NCBI GenBank assembly: GCA_947259225.1
Contig: CAMYLK010000005.1
Span: forward strand, 62,001-126,000
Reading direction: 5' to 3'
Source of the DNA: an uncultured Desulfobulbaceae bacterium
GTDB lineage: Bacteria > Desulfobacterota > Desulfobulbia > Desulfobulbales > Desulfobulbaceae
Length of the DNA stretch: 64,000 nucleotides
Shown piece after piece: positions 42,367-50,468 of this stretch. The position numbers were made by a program, and so were the translations under genes. The notes below the pieces were generated by a model that was not told the origin of the DNA, did not search any database, and saw only the letters and a list, made by a program, of their open reading frames with translations. Each line of letters opens with the position of its first letter. The stretch's first letter is position 1.

Positions 42367-43818
42367 ATGAGTTTTCCGATTGACAAGGCAGTTTCCATAC
42401 TCGAAACAGAGGTGAAGGAGTACGAGGTTCCGGTTGTTGACCTTATTGCGGCGCAGAGCAAGGATCCTTTTAAAGTTCTTGTGGCGACGATCCTGTCGGC
42501 CAGGACAAAAGATGAGGTGACGGCGGCGGCATGCAGGCGATTGTTCAAAAAAATAGAGACGCACGATGATCTCGAAGAACTGACCATACCTGAACTGGAG
42601 AAAATTATCTATCCGGTCGGCTTTTTTCGAAACAAGGCAAAACACCTCGCTATGCTGCCTGGAGTTCTTAGGGAAAAGTTTAACTCACAGGTGCCGGATG
42701 ATGTGGATTCCCTGGTCAAACTTCCTGGGGTAGGACGCAAGACAGCCAACCTGGTTGTGGCAGTAGCCTTCAATAAACAGGCCATCTGTGTAGATACTCA
42801 TGTACATCGGATCATGAATATCTGGGGTTATGTCAACACGACGAGCCCTTTGGAGACAGAGATGGTACTGCGGGAGACACTGCCTTCCCAATACTGGATC
42901 AGGATCAACTCCATTCTTGTCGCCTTCGGACAGGGGACATGCAAGCCTGTGCGTCCTCACTGTGACCGATGTGTTCTGCTGGATATCTGTCCCCAGATAA
43001 ACGTTACCCCAAGGAAGGTACCGGGTATCAAAGAGGCAAAAACAGTATCCGGCGGTCTGAAAAAATTTGTTTCCTGGAATGTCAATGGGCTGCGTGCAGC
43101 CTTAAAAAAAGGATTTATCGACAGTTTTCATGAATTTGATGCCGATGTAATCGCCCTGCAGGAGATAAAGGTCCTTCCGGACCAGCTGCCGGTCGATATT
43201 CTCAACATTGACGGATATGCTTCATACTGGTATCCGGCCCAGAAGAAGGGATATTCAGGTACGGCTATCTTTTCACGATCCGTCCCGCTGCAGGTCATAT
43301 ACGGGCTGGATAACCATGAATTTGATAATGAGGGAAGAGTGCTGACCCTCGAGTTTGAAGACTATTTTTTCATTAATATTTATTTCCCTAATGCCCAGCA
43401 CGGTCTGAAAAGGCTCGATTTTAAGATCGCATTCAACAATGCTGTTCTCCATTATATGGACCGTCTTTCAGAAAAAAAATCCGTTGTTGTCTGCGGTGAC
43501 CTGAATGTAGCACATAAACCCATCGACCTGGCCAACCCCAAATCGAACGAGAAGAATCCCGGGTACTCTCCGGAAGAGCGTGCCTGGATGGATGTAGTAA
43601 CCCAGGCAGGTTATGTGGATACCTTCCGTAAATTCAACCAGGACCCGGACCAGTACACCTGGTGGAGTTATCGTTTTAATGCACGCGCGAAAAATATCGG
43701 CTGGCGCATTGATTATTTTCTGGTCGATCCCGGGAGCGAGGAAAGGGTAAAAGGTGCTCGGATTCACGATGATATTCTCGGTTCAGACCACTGCCCCGTG
43801 AGCCTGGAGTTCAAGTAA
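42367..43818 (+). CDS. Fused endonuclease III (Nth) - exonuclease III (XthA) protein
   Basis: N-half: LPGVGRKTANLVVAVAF...VDTHVHRI and C-X6-C-X2-C-X5-C Fe-S loop; C-half from ~43060: KFVSWNVNGLRAALKKGF, ALQEIK, GDLNVAH, GWRIDYFLVD, GSDHCPVSL; one uninterrupted 483-aa ORF. Confidence 0.93.
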   Translation: MSFPIDKAVSILETEVKEYEVPVVDLIAAQSKDPFKVLVATILSARTKDEVTAAACRRLFKKIETHDDLEELTIPELEKIIYPVGFFRNKAKHLAMLPGVLREKFNSQVPDDVDSLVKLPGVGRKTANLVVAVAFNKQAICVDTHVHRIMNIWGYVNTTSPLETEMVLRETLPSQYWIRINSILVAFGQGTCKPVRPHCDRCVLLDICPQINVTPRKVPGIKEAKTVSGGLKKFVSWNVNGLRAALKKGFIDSFHEFDADVIALQEIKVLPDQLPVDILNIDGYASYWYPAQKKGYSGTAIFSRSVPLQVIYGLDNHEFDNEGRVLTLEFEDYFFINIYFPNAQHGLKRLDFKIAFNNAVLHYMDRLSEKKSVVVCGDLNVAHKPIDLANPKSNEKNPGYSPEERAWMDVVTQAGYVDTFRKFNQDPDQYTWWSYRFNARAKNIGWRIDYFLVDPGSEERVKGARIHDDILGSDHCPVSLEFK

Positions 43819-43857
43819 GATGTCTCCACGATAATGACCGGGTAGCTCTGTGGTATA

Positions 43858-44598
43858 ATGAAGAAAATTGACCACGCAAAAGGAGTAAAGGTGAAGACAA
43901 GCCGAGAAAAACCTGTGTTGATTGTAGAAGACGATAGAAAAACAGCCGCCCTGGTTGCCACCTACCTTGAAAAAGAGGGTTATTCCACAGTTATTGCCTA
44001 TGACGGTCAGCAGGCCCTGGAAATGGAACGGCTGCACGACCCGGTTTTTATAGTACTGGATGTAATGCTGCCGAAAGTTGACGGGTGGGAAATCTGCCGG
44101 AGGCTGCGCAAACACTCCGATGTTCCAATTCTCATGTTAACAGCCCGGGAGGATGAAATTGATCGTGTTATGGGTTTGTCTCTGGGAGCGGATGACTATG
44201 TGGTAAAGCCTTTCAGTCCCAGGGAACTGGTGGAAAGGGTAAAAGCCATTTTGCGGCGAACCCGCAATGCCCATGCTGCAGAGCCTGCTGTTCTCTCCCA
44301 TGGCAGCCTTGTCCTTGACCCGGAGAAACATAAAGTTACACTTGATGATCAACTGGTTACCCTGACATCCCTTGAATATAAACTCCTGTACGCCCTTATG
44401 AGGTCTCCGGGTCGAGTATTTTCACGAAATGAACTCCTCGATCATTTTTACGAACAGGGAGAAGTTGTAGTAGACCGGGTTATTGATGTCCACATCGGCA
44501 AACTGCGGCAGAAGATTGAACAGGATCCTGCAAATCCACGTTTTATCCACACTGTTCGCGGATTCGGTTACCGGTTTGCCGATGTGGACGAGGAGTGA
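43858..44598 (+). CDS. OmpR/CpxR-family response regulator
   Basis: VLIVEDDRKTAALVATYL...LDVMLPKVDGWEICRRLR...KPFSPRELVERVKAILRR; winged-helix HIGKLRQKIEQDPANPRFIHTVRGFGYRF. Confidence 0.94.
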   Translation: MKKIDHAKGVKVKTSREKPVLIVEDDRKTAALVATYLEKEGYSTVIAYDGQQALEMERLHDPVFIVLDVMLPKVDGWEICRRLRKHSDVPILMLTAREDEIDRVMGLSLGADDYVVKPFSPRELVERVKAILRRTRNAHAAEPAVLSHGSLVLDPEKHKVTLDDQLVTLTSLEYKLLYALMRSPGRVFSRNELLDHFYEQGEVVVDRVIDVHIGKLRQKIEQDPANPRFIHTVRGFGYRFADVDEE

Positions 44599-45668
44599 TG
44601 ATAGTGAAAAACCGCTTGATCTGGAAGCTGCTGACCAATATCATCCCGGTGATCGGAATAATTATTCTGGTGATCTGGCTGGCCATCGATAAACTGGCTG
44701 CCAACTATTTCATGGCCCTCATGAACAAGTACGATGTCTCTCCAACAGACATTCATCAGATGTTTCTAACGGCAGTTCATCATTATCTTATCTGGGCCAC
44801 AGTCGCAGCTCTCTGTCTTGCCTTTGTTCTCAGTTACCTGCTTACCAGACGTGTCTTGCGGCCTCTTTCTCAAATGACATCTATCACCAGGCAGATTGCC
44901 GCCGGTGATTATTCAGCCAGGGTGGATGTTGTCACCCAGGATGAAGTAGGTGAACTGGGCATGGCCTTTAATCGCATGGCGGATAGCCTTGAGCAGATCG
45001 AGAGTTTACGTAAATCCATGGTGGCAGATGTTGCCCATGACTTGCGGACTCCCCTGACAAATCTGCGGGGGTATCTTGAAGCGTTGAACGATGAAGTGCT
45101 TCCCCCTTCCCAGGAGACATTGCAAATACTGCAGGAGGAGATACTGCACCTTGTCCATCTGGTGGAAAATCTTCAGCAATTGGCCAAGGCAGACGTGGCA
45201 AAAGCATACCTTAACAAAAAACCATTTAATCTTTCCCAGACAATAAATCAGATGTTGGAGCTGTATCGGCCAAATTTTCAGGATAAGAACATAAAAGTTC
45301 AAACATTATTTTCTGATCACATTGACCTGGTCAATGCGGACAGGGAAAAGGTGCTGCAGGTACTGCGAAATCTTATTGAGAATGGTTTGAAATTTACTCA
45401 ATGGGAAGGAACGGTACAAATTGTGACAGAACCTGTTCCAGAAGGTGTAAAAGTGCTTGTCACTAACAGCGGCAAGGAAATCTCCCGGGAAGATCTTCCC
45501 TATATTTTTGAGCGTTTTTACAAAGCAGATCCTTCACGCTCAGTTGAGCGGGGCGGAGCCGGTATTGGCCTCTCAATTGTCAAGGAATTGATTGAAGCCC
45601 ACGGCGGCCGGGTCGGGGCTGAAAGTTCGGACGGCGCAACAAGGGTCTGGTTCACGCTGCCTGCCTGA
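44595..45668 (+). CDS. Sensor histidine kinase (HAMP-HisKA-HATPase)
   Basis: VADVAHDLRTPLTNLRGYLEAL; FERFYKADPSRSVERGGAGIGLSIVKELIEAHGG; overlaps the RR gene. Confidence 0.94.
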   Translation: MMIVKNRLIWKLLTNIIPVIGIIILVIWLAIDKLAANYFMALMNKYDVSPTDIHQMFLTAVHHYLIWATVAALCLAFVLSYLLTRRVLRPLSQMTSITRQIAAGDYSARVDVVTQDEVGELGMAFNRMADSLEQIESLRKSMVADVAHDLRTPLTNLRGYLEALNDEVLPPSQETLQILQEEILHLVHLVENLQQLAKADVAKAYLNKKPFNLSQTINQMLELYRPNFQDKNIKVQTLFSDHIDLVNADREKVLQVLRNLIENGLKFTQWEGTVQIVTEPVPEGVKVLVTNSGKEISREDLPYIFERFYKADPSRSVERGGAGIGLSIVKELIEAHGGRVGAESSDGATRVWFTLPA

Positions 45669-45941
45669 ACCTGCACTCAATGGATTTTGCCCCCATCACT
45701 CTTTTTTTTTGATTACCACTAATCCCCAGCATAGATCTTACCCATACCCCGAAGTGCCCGTCATTTAGATCAAAGGGAGAAATTTTATTGCACAGGTAAA
45801 CAAGATTTCACACATACTTTCGATGTAAGCACCCCTCAAGGGGGCATAAACTTCGACTCCGAATGACAGCAAAAGCATATGTGTCAGCATGATTCCCACA
45901 CTTTTTATCGGTCAGCTGAGCTTTGAATGTAATCAGTTTTT

Positions 45942-45980
45942 CTTTACCATATCTTTACATTTCCTTTATCCGGCCTTTAC
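45942..45980 (+). promoter_or_regulatory. Array of four CTTTAC/CTTTAT half-sites at exactly 11-bp phasing (putative response-regulator operator)
   Basis: CTTTACCATAT-CTTTACATTTC-CTTTATCCGGC-CTTTACATCCC starting at 45942, 45953, 45964, 45975; reverse complement gives GTAAA-N6-GTAAA. Confidence 0.6.
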
Positions 45981-46064
45981 ATCCCCTGGTTATTCTTTGA
46001 GCTAAAGGAACGGGCCTGGACCCGCACTACATGTAAAACAGAAATCTTCTGTAGAATTGGAGGA

Positions 46065-46343
46065 GTGACCATGAAAAAAAATTATCTAAAAATATTGGCA
46101 ACCTGTCTTTCCCTCCTGATCTCCCTGTTGATATTCGGATGTGCACAAAACAACCCCTCAGGGAGTATGGGCAATACCATGGAAAATACTATGGATGAAA
46201 TGAAACAACAGGACACGGAAAAATCCATGGGAACAATGAAGGTTCAAAAGATGGAAGATCCAATGGAAAAAATGGACAGCACCGCGGATAAAATGAAGAG
46301 TGATGGTATGAAAGACAACATGAGCGGCATGGAAGACAAATAG
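46065..46343 (+). CDS. Met-rich small lipoprotein
   Basis: Signal peptide with lipobox LLIFGC; mature part has 13 Met in about 67 residues. Confidence 0.8.
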   Translation: MTMKKNYLKILATCLSLLISLLIFGCAQNNPSGSMGNTMENTMDEMKQQDTEKSMGTMKVQKMEDPMEKMDSTADKMKSDGMKDNMSGMEDK

Positions 46344-46417
46344 ATGTAGTCTGTAGAGGAATAATTGATGAAATGAATTAATGTGAAAGAGAGGATCAGA
46401 ATAATAAGGAGTTTATA

Positions 46418-46747
46418 ATGAAACAATTGGTTTACATTTTAAGTGCGATCCTGATGGCCTCTTTATTACTTTCGAGTGGTTATGGAGAAGTTACAGTTGG
46501 AACCAGAGCTACCGCTACATTTGCTGTGCAGTGATATGACGTAGGTGTTGCCGCCCTGGAAGGGCGTCCAGGAGTTATAACAGTCGATAAAGGATGGTAT
46601 GGATTGAGCGAGGTTAACCATGTTGTCTATGAACAGGATAAAGTAACAGTTGAACAATTGATTGAATGGCTGAAGGAAACCGGTAACTATATCCGAACAA
46701 TTTCCTCAACAATAGAGGAGAACGATCGGCAGGATACCGGGAAATGA
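46418..46747 (+). CDS. Candidate exported selenoprotein (in-frame TGA = Sec39), MsrA-like/HMA-like ferredoxin-fold domain; alternatively a pseudogene
   Basis: AAGGAG RBS, ATG 46418, signal peptide, TGA at 46532-46534, then 70 further open codons to TGA 46745-46747: [109 protein letters not shown]. Confidence 0.7.
46535..46572 (+). promoter_or_regulatory. Putative bacterial SECIS hairpin downstream of the in-frame TGA
   Basis: CGCCCT-GGA-AGGGCG (46552-46566), loop ~23 nt after the TGA with G at its start; the alternative CCTGGA-AGGGCG-TCCAGG (46555-46572) also fits. Confidence 0.6.
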
Positions 46748-46781
46748 AACTGTTAGTCAGTTGTATAGTGGAGGCAGGATT

Positions 46782-47861
46782 ATGAAGATCTTATGGCTCA
46801 TACCGGTGGTAATGCTTGCGTTTGTGGCAGCAGGTATTTTTTTGCACGGCAGATTTGACACAAAACAGGCCATGTCCATGGAAGCGAATGTAAGCCAGGC
46901 GGTTACGCAAAAAGCGATGTTTGCCGGCGGCTGTTTCTGGTGCATGGAAAAACCTTTTGAGAAATTGGATGGGGTTCTTTCAGTTACTTCCGGTTATGCG
47001 GGAGGGAAAACGAAAAATCCTACCTATAAGAATTATATGTCAGGTGGACATATTGAGGTTGTAGAAATTATTTTTGACCCTGCCAGGGTATCATTTGAGA
47101 AACTTTTGGATGTTTACTGGCAGCAGGTTGATCCGACAGATGCGGGCGGCCAGTTCGTTGACCGTGGACATGGGTATACCACTGCCATTTTTTACATCGA
47201 TGATGAGCAGCGTCGTCAGGCAGAAAAATCCAAAAATGACCTGGACCAGAGAGGGATTTTTGACAAACCGATTGTGACTCCGATAGTCCCGGCGGTGACT
47301 TTTTATGCCGCAGAGAAATATCATCAGGATTATTATAAAAAGAATCCTGTACGGTACCGTTTTTACAGAGCAGGATCAGGCCGGGACACTTTTCTGAATA
47401 AAGTATGGAAAGATGAAAAGAAGGTGGAGAAAAACAGCAAGATTGATCTTGAAAAGAAGTTGACCCCCCTTCAGTACAAGGTGACCCAGAAGGATGGAAC
47501 TGAACCACCATTTGATAACGAATACTGGGATAATAAAAAGCCTGGAATCTATGTAGATATTGTTTCCGGCGAACCGTTATTCAGTTCTTCGGATAAGTAT
47601 GACTCAAAGACGGGCTGGCCCAGCTTCACACGACCCCTGGTTGAAGGGAATATCGTGGAACGAGCAGACAGAGGTTTATTCATGACCAGAACTGAGGTCC
47701 GGAGCGCAAAGGGTGATTCCCACCTGGGACATGTGTTCAATGACGGACCACGGCCAACCGGTTTGCGCTATTGTATAAACTCTGCAGCCTTGAGGTTTAT
47801 ACCGGCTGAAGACCTTGCCCAAGAAGGGTATGGTGAATTTGCCGGACCATTCAAAGAGTAA
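46782..47861 (+). CDS. msrAB: Membrane-anchored/periplasmic peptide methionine sulfoxide reductase MsrA-MsrB fusion
   Basis: N-terminal hydrophobic anchor; MsrA motif [20 protein letters not shown]; MsrB motif [10 protein letters not shown]...[24 protein letters not shown]. Start at ATG after GGAGG. Confidence 0.94.
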   Translation: MKILWLIPVVMLAFVAAGIFLHGRFDTKQAMSMEANVSQAVTQKAMFAGGCFWCMEKPFEKLDGVLSVTSGYAGGKTKNPTYKNYMSGGHIEVVEIIFDPARVSFEKLLDVYWQQVDPTDAGGQFVDRGHGYTTAIFYIDDEQRRQAEKSKNDLDQRGIFDKPIVTPIVPAVTFYAAEKYHQDYYKKNPVRYRFYRAGSGRDTFLNKVWKDEKKVEKNSKIDLEKKLTPLQYKVTQKDGTEPPFDNEYWDNKKPGIYVDIVSGEPLFSSSDKYDSKTGWPSFTRPLVEGNIVERADRGLFMTRTEVRSAKGDSHLGHVFNDGPRPTGLRYCINSAALRFIPAEDLAQEGYGEFAGPFKE

Positions 47862-47879
47862 ATATTTCCTTTCCTCTAA

Positions 47880-47922
47880 CCGCACAAAAGGATCCAGAAC
47901 TTGTTGGGTTCCTTTTGTGCGG
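47880..47922 (+). terminator. Terminator hairpin after msrAB
   Basis: CCGCACAAAAGGA (47880-47892)/TCCTTTTGTGCGG (47910-47922). Confidence 0.7.
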
Positions 47923-48009
47923 CAAATTCTGTTTTTCTTTTTATATTAAGCAGTAAACCTGTATCAGGTTTCGCCTTTGTTCGCCGTCAAGTCAAGGTCT
48001 TACCTGGAA

Positions 48010-48343
48010 ATCCGTCAAGGATTAACCCATGATGGTCGGGCCGAACATGACCATGTTATGGTCCGACATTATTCTTTCCACTGTTTGCCAATAATCGTTC
48101 CGGGCCTTCAGGTTAGACAGCCTGCTGACCCGCATGGTCGTCTCGATCTATTGTGTGGCCAGGAAGTTTCTGGATGCTCACCAGGTCCGCTCCAGCGGCA
48201 TCGTAGCTGATACGGGTTGTTCTGACTTTCGTCCCTTTGCTGTTCAGCAAGATAATTTTGAGACGTCGGTAATCGATGAAACCAGTCGTTAACTCGGAAA
48301 CTTCCATAACTTGAAGACTGCAACGCAACATCACCATGAACAA
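48010..48343 (-). pseudogene. Degraded tyrosine recombinase/integrase remnant
   Basis: Minus strand: MVMLRCSLQVMEVSELTTGFIDYRRLKIILLNSKGTKVRTTRISYDAAGADLVSIQKLPGHT, then frame-shifted RVSRLSNLKARNDYWQTVERIM, resembling phage-integrase catalytic domain and tail with internal loss. Confidence 0.6.
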
Positions 48344-48457
48344 GGTACTATGATGTAGTTTTTTGCTTGATTCAACTTCCCAATTGATGATATTTTTAAT
48401 AAGGAATATTTATTTTGTCTTTCTAGCGGTACTTTTGGCATGTATAGGGGAGAGGGA

Positions 48458-48850
48458 ATGTCTGAACAGGAAAAGAGACGTTTTGGTCGTATTCATTTCG
48501 AGCGCCAGGTGCAATTGGATTTTTTCAATCAGTTTTATGATAACTGCCAGATACAGAATCTTTCTTTTGGAGGAATGTTTGTTAATGGAAAATTTCCACA
48601 CAAAGCAAACGACCAGTGTTATGTGAATCTTGCTCAAACAAGCAAAACAACATATTTGACATTAAAGGCACTCTCTAAGGTTGTACGCCAAAATGATGAG
48701 GGAATTGCTCTGGAATTCATTTCAATGTCTTTTGAAAGCCTATTGTCACTGGAAATGATCCTACTCTATCAGGAAAGAGAAAAATCAGTAGATACTGATA
48801 TACAATTGCCCGAAAATATGCCCTTTAAAATCTGTGAGGATGCATTGTAA
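48458..48850 (+). CDS. PilZ-domain protein
   Basis: RRFGRIHFERQVQLDF...CQIQNLSFGGMFVNG. Confidence 0.75.
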   Translation: MSEQEKRRFGRIHFERQVQLDFFNQFYDNCQIQNLSFGGMFVNGKFPHKANDQCYVNLAQTSKTTYLTLKALSKVVRQNDEGIALEFISMSFESLLSLEMILLYQEREKSVDTDIQLPENMPFKICEDAL

Positions 48851-49182
48851 TACCAGAAAAGTACAATCCGTTTTCAGAGCAAACTGAGTAATTTCTATTC
48901 AAGCTATTTGTGTGAAAATAACGTAATAATAAAGATAAAATCAAGCCTGTTGTGAGGCAGAACCTGGAAGTCTTGAGGATTTTATTATGACCGAATTGCC
49001 TCAACACATGAACAGTTGAGCGATTGTAATGGCGTTTCAATGTTCTTGATGGGATCTCCTCCTTCCACGTTATACGGCCAAAAGCATGTGGATGCTTTGT
49101 GTATTATAATTTTCTGGCAACCTGATGACAGAGCTGTGAAAAATACCATTTAGGGGTATGCATTGAGCAACGTGGATACATT

Positions 49183-50319
49183 ATGAAGAAAAAGGATGAT
49201 AAGTTTCGTGATGCAATATTCGTCATTGTTAACGAAGAGTCATGTCCCCTGTATAGCGTTGGCGAGGAAATAACTGTTGAAAGCTACGGGCTTTCAATGT
49301 CAAACTATAAACCTAGCTGCCTCTATCTTGCCCGGCAAGTTACATCCGTTGTTGCTTCAAAGGATACCTTCGGAGGAATTTCAGGATTATCCACCCAGAA
49401 AACCAGATACGATTGCGGCGGGTGTGAAGGGTTGATCCATTTCGAGTACAAAAAGGATAGAGATTTTGCCACCCTGCAGATGAAGCTGCTCGAAGAAGCG
49501 GAAGAAAAACGTCGGAAGAAGCATCTTGAAAGGTACTTTGGGGTTCTGCGCAAGATTAAATTATTTGATCCGCTGGAAGATGATGCCTTGGCAGACTTTA
49601 CCGTGCTCCTCGAATTTAAAACCATTCCTTTTGGCAAGATGGTCGTCAAGAAAGGATCACCCGGCACCAATTTTTTTATCATATTACAAGGCCAGGTAGA
49701 GGTAAGAGCGGACGATGGCACCAAACTGGTAGACCTTGGGGAAGGAGAAATGTTTGGTGAAATGAGCCTGCTTTCGGCAGAGCCTTTTTTGCACTCAGTT
49801 GCTTCCCTTAATACTTCGCAGCTGGCGATACTCAGTGTAAAGAATTTTAAAGAAATACTGAAGAAACACCCGGTGCTTCAGATGTTCTTATTCAAACTGC
49901 TGGTGGACCGGGCCCAGGCAATGACGCTTAAATCTGGAAATATTGCATCAGGAATGACCGGGGAACTTTCCGAGATAGCGCCAGTTGATCTCTTTCAGCT
50001 GATTAATGCTGCCCGGAAAACAGGGACAGTAAACTTTACTCTCGATAAAGGACGTGGAATGGTCTTTTTCAGAGAAGGTGAAATCGTCTACGCCGGTTAC
50101 CGGAAGCTCCGTAAAAAAGAAGCAGTTTACGCGCTTCTGGGGATAACGAGCGGTCATTTCAGTTATACCAAGGGGATCCCCGATGTACTTAACAACGCTC
50201 CTCCCATTAGCGGTTTTATGGGAATGATGATGGAGGGGGTTCAGAGTCTTGACGAAAGCCGGGATTTAAATACCCAGGGAGATGATGACAAGGGTTTGCC
50301 TCCTCAGCCCCAAATTTAG
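49183..50319 (+). CDS. Cyclic-nucleotide-binding protein with N-terminal TIGR04076-like and C-terminal DUF4388 (PATAN-like) domains
   Basis: KKGSPGTNFFIILQGQVEVRADDGTKLVDLGEGEMFGEMSLL; GELSEIAPVDLFQLINAARKTGTVNFTLDKGRGMVFFREGEIVYAGY. Confidence 0.82.
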   Translation: MKKKDDKFRDAIFVIVNEESCPLYSVGEEITVESYGLSMSNYKPSCLYLARQVTSVVASKDTFGGISGLSTQKTRYDCGGCEGLIHFEYKKDRDFATLQMKLLEEAEEKRRKKHLERYFGVLRKIKLFDPLEDDALADFTVLLEFKTIPFGKMVVKKGSPGTNFFIILQGQVEVRADDGTKLVDLGEGEMFGEMSLLSAEPFLHSVASLNTSQLAILSVKNFKEILKKHPVLQMFLFKLLVDRAQAMTLKSGNIASGMTGELSEIAPVDLFQLINAARKTGTVNFTLDKGRGMVFFREGEIVYAGYRKLRKKEAVYALLGITSGHFSYTKGIPDVLNNAPPISGFMGMMMEGVQSLDESRDLNTQGDDDKGLPPQPQI

Positions 50320-50468
50320 AATTACCTGTATCAAGCTCAACAAATAACATTTTTTCATAATGTTGAGATTATCTTATAGTTTTTCCAATCAAGGGAATAA
50401 TGATAGATGTAAGATGAAGTTGAGTTTTCTTCACTTACATTGTCAGGATGATGTTGAGAGGTTGTGAT

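Noticed and set aside
45690-45940. AT-rich intergenic stretch after the histidine kinase as a possible extra gene
   Set aside because: No sustained ORF or recognisable protein/RNA pattern; treated as regulatory/intergenic DNA.
46532-46534. Simple nonsense mutation (pseudogene) as explanation of the TGA
   Set aside because: Not excluded, but a good RBS, intact frame on both sides, Sec/Cys-equivalent position and SECIS-like hairpin make selenocysteine the better working hypothesis.
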